Assembly: GCA_900539725.1 (NCBI GenBank)
Contig: UQDI01000044.1
Span: 1 to 5,079, forward strand
Source of the DNA: an uncultured Eubacteriales bacterium
GTDB taxonomy: Bacteria > Bacillota > Clostridia > Tissierellales > Peptoniphilaceae
Direction: 5' to 3'
DNA: 5,079 nucleotides
In this document: in pieces, positions 4,928 through 5,079 of the stretch
Layout of the letters: each line of letters begins with the position of its first letter
Position numbering within the stretch: the first letter of the stretch is position 1
The notes under the pieces: model-generated
What the model was told of the DNA's origin: nothing
Seen by the model: the letters and a program-made list of their open reading frames with translations, nothing else
Databases searched by the model: none
Translations under genes and position numbers: made by a program

Positions 4928-4999
4928 AATTGCCGAAGGCAATTGCAAGGTTCCGGGGTTCCCTGCCAACGCGAAGCGTTGTGCAAGGGTCGGGTTCTT
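4928..4999 (+). repeat. Modules B-C, unit 4
   Basis: B is AATTGCC-GAA-GGCAATT (4928-4944). The core pairs AAGG (4947-4950) with TCTT (4996-4999), T-T mismatch, TCC with GGG, G-C (4955/4991), GGGT bulge (4956-4959), CCC/GGG, bulged A4986, TGC/GCA, bulged T4982 and the tip CAACGC-GAA-GCGTTG (4967-4981). It matches unit 2 bulge for bulge while several stem pairs are exchanged. Confidence 0.72.
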
Positions 5000-5014
5000 T
5001 TTCTCTTAGAGAAA
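5000..5014 (+). repeat. Tail hairpin 4
   Basis: TTTCTC-TTA-GAGAAA (5000-5014) follows the core of unit 4. The overlapping string at 4998-5007 is the D box with one A-to-T change. It occupies the E position, with D merged into its left arm. Confidence 0.45.
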
Positions 5015-5079
5015 CACACAGGTTTGATATGCACCCACAAACCCGGACAAAATAACCGCGTTTATTACACGGCTTGTAA
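5015..5079. other. Unassigned right-edge sequence
   Basis: I see no supported gene here. GGTTTG (5021-5026) can pair with CAAACC (5038-5043), and CCGCGT (5056-5061) with ACACGG (5067-5072) with one mismatch. Frames are open on both strands but are cut by the edge and have no start with a ribosome site. It may be more array or the end of a neighbouring gene. Confidence 0.3.

Larger units (their letters stand above)
4434..5014 (+). repeat. Modular hairpin array downstream of the EF-G-like gene
   Basis: This gene-free stretch of about 580 bp is built from repeated modules. A is an AT-only hairpin plus T run and C. B is a short hairpin with a GNA loop. C is a long stem opened by AAGGTTC and closed by GG(G)TTCTT or a covarying form. 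D is the box TTATTCTCTT. E is a tail hairpin. Order along the plus strand: A-B-C (4443-4520), B-C-D-E (4523-4631), A-B-C-D-E (4645-4772), A-D-E (4807-4879), A-B-C-D-E (4896-5014). I do not recognise it as a known riboswitch, sRNA or insertion element. It could be read through from the EF-G-like gene. Individual units are listed separately. Confidence 0.75.

Noticed and set aside
4434..5014. CRISPR array
   Set aside because: The repeats are irregularly spaced, differ in length and are hairpins with covarying arms. There is no constant 25-40 bp repeat with uniform spacers.
4857..5079. Long open frame on the minus strand running in from the right edge
   Set aside because: It crosses several covarying hairpins, shows no recognisable protein pattern and has no visible start. 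It is more likely chance openness.

Overview
This 5.1 kb window looks like chromosomal DNA from a low-to-moderate GC Gram-positive anaerobe, probably a Clostridia/Tissierellia-type Bacillota. The basis is the strong AGGAGG and AGGTG ribosome sites, sigma-A promoters with 17-bp spacers, U-tract intrinsic terminators, a short-tailed lipoprotein signal, and an EF-G paralogue of the EF-G-2 type. The genus cannot be fixed from the sequence alone.

Layout: (1) 1-114 holds two intrinsic terminators that read leftwards. (2) 115-912, minus strand, encodes a small lipoprotein of unknown function. (3) 913-1010 is a divergent control region in which two promoters stand back to back, their -35 boxes forming one perfect 18-bp palindrome (953-970). 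(4) 1011-2174, plus strand, encodes an M20D metal-dependent amidohydrolase whose terminator overlaps its last codons. (5) 2175-2363 holds a strong extended -10 promoter and a roughly 98-nt leader with a start-proximal hairpin followed by seven T. (6) 2364-4433, plus strand, encodes an EF-G-like translational GTPase with altered G-domain motifs. (7) 4434-5014 has no credible gene but is packed with repeated, modular hairpins. (8) 5015-5079 is unassigned edge sequence.

The three genes appear to be separate transcription units, and nothing shows that they share a pathway. The lipoprotein and the amidohydrolase are probably co-controlled, because their promoters share one palindrome. The EF-G paralogue stands alone, outside any visible str operon.

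The most unusual part is the roughly 580-bp array downstream of the EF-G paralogue. Five module types recur: an AT hairpin with a T run, a GNA-triloop hairpin, a long AAGG-closed core stem with a constant T-T mismatch and G-rich bulge, a TTATTCTCTT box, and a tail hairpin. They appear in the order A-B-C, B-C-D-E, A-B-C-D-E, A-D-E, A-B-C-D-E. Stems keep their pairing while their bases change, and the wobble pairs make sense only on the plus strand. This suggests a structured RNA array, or a family of hairpin repeats, that I do not recognise.
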